This document shows positions 5,165 through 5,697 of a DNA stretch of 5,697 bases, piece by piece. Numbering within the stretch: position 1 is the first letter of the stretch; every line of letters starts with the position of its first letter. Source of the stretch: an uncultured Lachnospiraceae bacterium. GTDB lineage: Bacteria; Bacillota; Clostridia; Lachnospirales; Lachnospiraceae. The stretch lies in contig CAJJNI010000163.1 in assembly GCA_905193085.1 (NCBI GenBank), forward strand, positions 1-5,697. The letters run 5' to 3'. A model generated the notes under the pieces. The model worked only from the letters and a program-made list of their open reading frames with translations. It searched no databases and had not been told where the DNA came from. Position numbers and translations under genes: made by a program.

Positions 5165-5697
5165 TTAATTTTTCTTCTGACGGATATAATAATTTCTGCC
5201 ACAAGGATAAAATGCTGTCAGCTCAAAGCCCAGGCTTAACAAAATGATAAGGATATACTCAGGTTTTGAATATCTTCCTCTCATCTCATTATTTATCACT
5301 TCGAATCTTAAATCTCCAAGAATTTCTACACGGTTCATCTTTAATGTGCCTTCCGGATAAAAATCAAAATTTTTAACCGCAACGGTACACACCCTTATAC
5401 TTCCTTCTCCATCGGCAGTAAGCTTCAGGTAATAATTTCCTTTGTCATAACTTTTATCAAGATTAAATTGCGTGTATTTATCATCAAGCATATCAGACTT
5501 TCTGAAATCCTCATGATACAAAACTTCCTGTTTATCATTTAACAATTCCAGATGATATAGGGTATTTTCATAGTCTTCACCATTAAATGCTTTAAAATGT
5601 AACTTTATCTGATTAAATCTACCGCTTAATTTAAGACTCTGCATTATTTCATTTCTCTCATTAAGAATTATGTATCTCTTCTTATTATTAGAGTCCT
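5165..5697 (-). CDS. Unrecognised beta-rich protein with one C-terminal membrane segment, 5' end cut
   Basis: The frame is open from the right edge to a TAA at 5165. An ATG at 5644 exists, but 17 further in-frame codons without a stop (starting DSNNKKRYIILNEREI) reach the edge, and no clear ribosome site precedes that ATG. The true start is therefore probably outside. About 176 residues are visible. The first 140 alternate short hydrophobic and polar stretches (IKLHFKAF, YHLELLND, YYLKLTADGEGSIRV), the look of a beta-sandwich such as the accessory domains of cell-envelope or glycan proteins. Then comes a single hydrophobic segment, YILIILLSLGFELTAFYPC, and a short basic tail (RNYYIRQKKN). I do not recognise the family. 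It may be the end of a surface or polysaccharide-related protein, possibly shortened. It is a separate transcription unit from the sulfur operon. Confidence 0.7.
   Translation of the reverse strand, partial: DSNNKKRYIILNERNEIMQSLKLSGRFNQIKLHFKAFNGEDYENTLYHLELLNDKQEVLYHEDFRKSDMLDDKYTQFNLDKSYDKGNYYLKLTADGEGSIRVCTVAVKNFDFYPEGTLKMNRVEILGDLRFEVINNEMRGRYSKPEYILIILLSLGFELTAFYPCGRNYYIRQKKN

Overview
The window is AT-rich DNA in which every supported gene lies on the minus strand. Strong AGGAG-type ribosome sites, a consensus sigma-A promoter, a classic lipobox and A/T-rich codons point to a low-GC Gram-positive. The protein styles, and a repeat cluster that resembles intergenic repeats I remember from gut Clostridia, suggest a Lachnospiraceae-type anaerobe. 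The family assignment is inference, not proof.

Layout in transcription order, from the right end to the left. A 5'-cut gene for an unrecognised beta-rich protein with one C-terminal membrane segment (5165-5697) ends at a strong hairpin terminator (5097-5147). A perfect TTGACA-17-TATAAT promoter (4985-5013) follows, with a TTCCTA/TAGGAA dyad just downstream of the expected transcription start (4936-4966). The dyad looks like an Rrf2/CymR-type cysteine-responsive operator. This promoter serves a cysteine synthase-like PLP enzyme (3929-4915), an ABC permease (2971-3924) and its ATPase (2198-2977). These three genes are packed with a 4-nt gap and a 7-nt overlap. A gene-free stretch of 321 bp (1877-2197) is filled with repeats: a 58-nt imperfect palindrome, a small perfect hairpin, and two direct copies of a 61-bp hairpin repeat. 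Next come the substrate-binding lipoprotein (791-1876), another long inverted repeat (718-785), and a LanC-like alpha/alpha-toroid protein (1-698) cut by the left edge.

Together the genes read as a sulfur-acquisition operon. A NitT/TauT/SsuA-type importer would bring in a sulfur-containing (or other small anionic) compound, and the CysK-like enzyme would fix sulfide or a related nucleophile onto an activated serine. The co-oriented LanC-like protein is the unexpected member. No desulfonating enzyme is visible, so the substrate is open. The repeat-filled gap before the binding-protein gene and the inverted repeat after it are the main unexplained DNA structures.
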